From: Bacteroides fragilis
GTDB lineage: Bacteria; Bacteroidota; Bacteroidia; Bacteroidales; Bacteroidaceae
Direction: 5' to 3'
DNA length: 64,000 bases
NCBI RefSeq assembly: GCF_019583405.1
Contig: NZ_SZUU01000001.1
Span: 186,001-250,000 of the forward strand
Position 1 is the first letter of the stretch. Every line of letters starts with the position of its first letter. A program made the position numbers and the translations under genes. The notes beneath the pieces were generated by a model. The model saw nothing but the letters and a program-made list of their open reading frames with translations. It had not been told where the DNA came from and searched no databases. Below are positions 62,888 to 64,000 of this stretch, one piece after another.

Positions 62888-62956
62888 TCATATAACTCTT
62901 TATCCCAGCCCGCATACCTGGGCTGATGAGCCCGCATACCCGGGCCGAGATAAAGA
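62888..62956. repeat. Two tandem GC-rich hairpins inside an outer stem
   Basis: AGCCCGCATACC(T/C)GGGC(T/C)GA is tandemly repeated with a 22-nt period. Each unit pairs as GCCC/GGGC. An outer CTTTATC...GATAAAG pair closes the structure. Confidence 0.6.
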
Positions 62957-62959
62957 TCC

Positions 62960-63272
62960 AATCATTTGGACTAAAGATAGTAAGGGAAATGAAATGCTTT
63001 TAGAGAGATAAACGGATAAGAGATTGGGTATATCCATTTGTTTTCCAAATTGTTACGACTTAAATGCCCTTTAAAACGGTGGGTGGAAGATGGGGGGGAA
63101 GATAAATGGCATAAAAACCGCATCTTCCACTAATCTATGCATCTCACAATCAATGATATGCATTCAAAAAGGTAGAAGATGGAAGATCGAAACGCGTTTT
63201 TCGTATGAGAGGGAGGCGGAGTAAATGAAAGTTCAGGGCGGACGCTCAATAAGTATAACATCTTATCATTTT
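62960..63272. other. Intergenic DNA flanking the IS, no gene seen
   Basis: The only structure I can see is GTGGAAGATG (63083-63092) with its inverse CATCTTCCAC (63121-63130) and a third related GAAGATGGAAGAT near 63174-63186. The left end of the IS should lie somewhere here, but I cannot fix its inverted repeat. Confidence 0.4.
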
Positions 63273-64000
63273 CTATATTTCTTCAATACCAATGACTTTA
63301 TCTCTTATTTTCTCATCCCATCCACAGGCTTTCCTCTTTCCTGCCATTCCCAGTTTGATGTTACTCTGTTTCAATAGCATGAGTGCTAACTTTGATATGG
63401 CAGAAAAGTTGATAGCTGCATTTCCTGTTTTCCTGTCATCATCTTCTCTGAATCCTATATCAAGTACCCAATGTAGGTTATTTTCAACCTCCCAGTGTGA
63501 TCTAATCGATTTGAGTATGATAATCGGGTCAGGTTCCAATGATGATATATAATACCTTGTTTCCATGACAGCTTCTTTATCCCCCATTTTTCTAATAGAA
63601 TTTATCATTGCCAATGTCTTGATTCCCGTCCAGCCTTTGAGAAAATACTGAAGATTTTTAGCGCTTATGCATACACATTCTCTGTATTCACTTCTTCCAT
63701 GCCCTTTGTTTTCCTCAAAGTACCTTTTTGCGTGACATAAATAGTATCTCGATTCCTCACTAAGATTAAACTCTATTATATCCCTGAGTGCTTCATGATT
63801 ATCTTTGGCACATAAAATATAGTCAGCCTTGTTCTCTATTATTAGTTTAGTGATTGATTTCTGACAGCCGATAGCGTCAATGGTTATGATACAATTCTCA
63901 AGATCCAGTGTCTTTATCAGCTCGGGGATAGCTTTTATTTCATTCGATTTTTCTTCTATTTTTCTTTGGCCAAGGCAAATACCGTTAGATACAGACCAGG
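63273..64000 (-). mobile_element. ISAs1-family transposase (3' part; 5' end beyond window)
   Basis: The frame is open from the window edge to a stop at 63273 and gives the C-terminal 242 residues. Visible motifs are VSNGICLGQRKIEEKSNEI, TIDAIGCQKSITKLII (a DDE-fold Asp), YILCAKDNHEAL, and the diagnostic RSHWEVENNLHWVLDIGFRED. These are characteristic of ISAs1/H-repeat-associated transposases. No frameshift is seen in the visible part. Internal Met codons are not the start. Confidence 0.9.

Noticed and set aside
63273..63614. Separate 113-residue protein starting at an internal Met
   Set aside because: The frame continues unbroken to the window edge; this is the C-terminal part of one transposase.
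1..64000. CRISPR array
   Set aside because: No series of regularly spaced identical repeats was seen; the repeats found are inverted or irregular.

Overview
The window comes from a Bacteroides chromosome, most likely of the B. fragilis group. I infer this from TonB-dependent SusC/SusD-type outer-membrane genes, FecR/ECF sigma pairs, DUF4251, DUF3876 and DUF5686 proteins, a WecB-like epimerase, and many promoters of the Bacteroides type (TTTG, about 19-21 nt, then TAnnTTTG, often written TATCTTTG or TACCTTTG). There is one tRNA gene, tRNA-Lys(TTT). No CRISPR array and no rRNA were seen.

Layout. 1-7955 is core housekeeping: a partial DUF5686 protein, a WecB-like epimerase with altered active-site residues, a TRIC/UPF0126 membrane protein, DUF4251, a LemA/M48 membrane-protease pair, an ECF sigma factor, and a large carboxyltransferase with a degenerate biotinyl domain. 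8241-14185 is a SusC/SusD nutrient-uptake pair. Its promoter region is bracketed by two identical 15-bp palindromic sites 264 bp apart and looks like an invertible (phase-variable) promoter. 14228-18260 holds MtgA, an OmpA lipoprotein, and divergent MATE and EamA transporters. 18279-22573 is a sigma/anti-sigma (FecR) operon with no SusC/SusD receptor. It carries two paralogous CarboxypepD_reg proteins, one of which has an STN signalling domain. 22714-26869 holds an orphan PD-(D/E)XK-like nuclease, a flavodoxin/cupin/acetyltransferase stress cluster, and an S41 peptidase homologue whose catalytic Ser and Lys appear to be replaced.

27590-39287 is an accessory, rearranged stretch. hemG is intact, but hemN has lost its radical-SAM N-terminal half at an abrupt junction near 30030-30050. 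Beyond the junction lie small orphan genes (TfoX C-domain, SH3-like), an AraC remnant, a HelD/UvrD-like helicase, a nucleotidyltransferase, TIGR04076, a PAS-LuxR regulator, two helix-turn-helix proteins with DUF3876, a GNAT acetyltransferase, a 171-nt imperfect palindrome, and a tyrosine recombinase next to tRNA-Lys. 39404-47306 returns to core genes: EttA, a TonB-dependent receptor with a choice-of-anchor-J lipoprotein, and an endonuclease/exonuclease/phosphatase. A family of inverted repeats containing CACCACAGA lies in the surrounding gaps.

47456-62704 is a leftward glycan locus with tightly coupled, often ATGA-overlapping genes: seven glycosyltransferases, a Wzx-type flippase, an LtaS-like sulfatase-fold transferase, an orphan lipoprotein and a five-or-more-PAS hybrid histidine kinase. 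Two genes in it carry small frame-disrupting changes: an 8-bp tandem duplication in the LtaS-like gene, and a 7-T tract in a small XRE regulator at the head of the locus. Both could be contingency (phase) mutations or sequencing errors. The window ends inside an ISAs1-family transposase.
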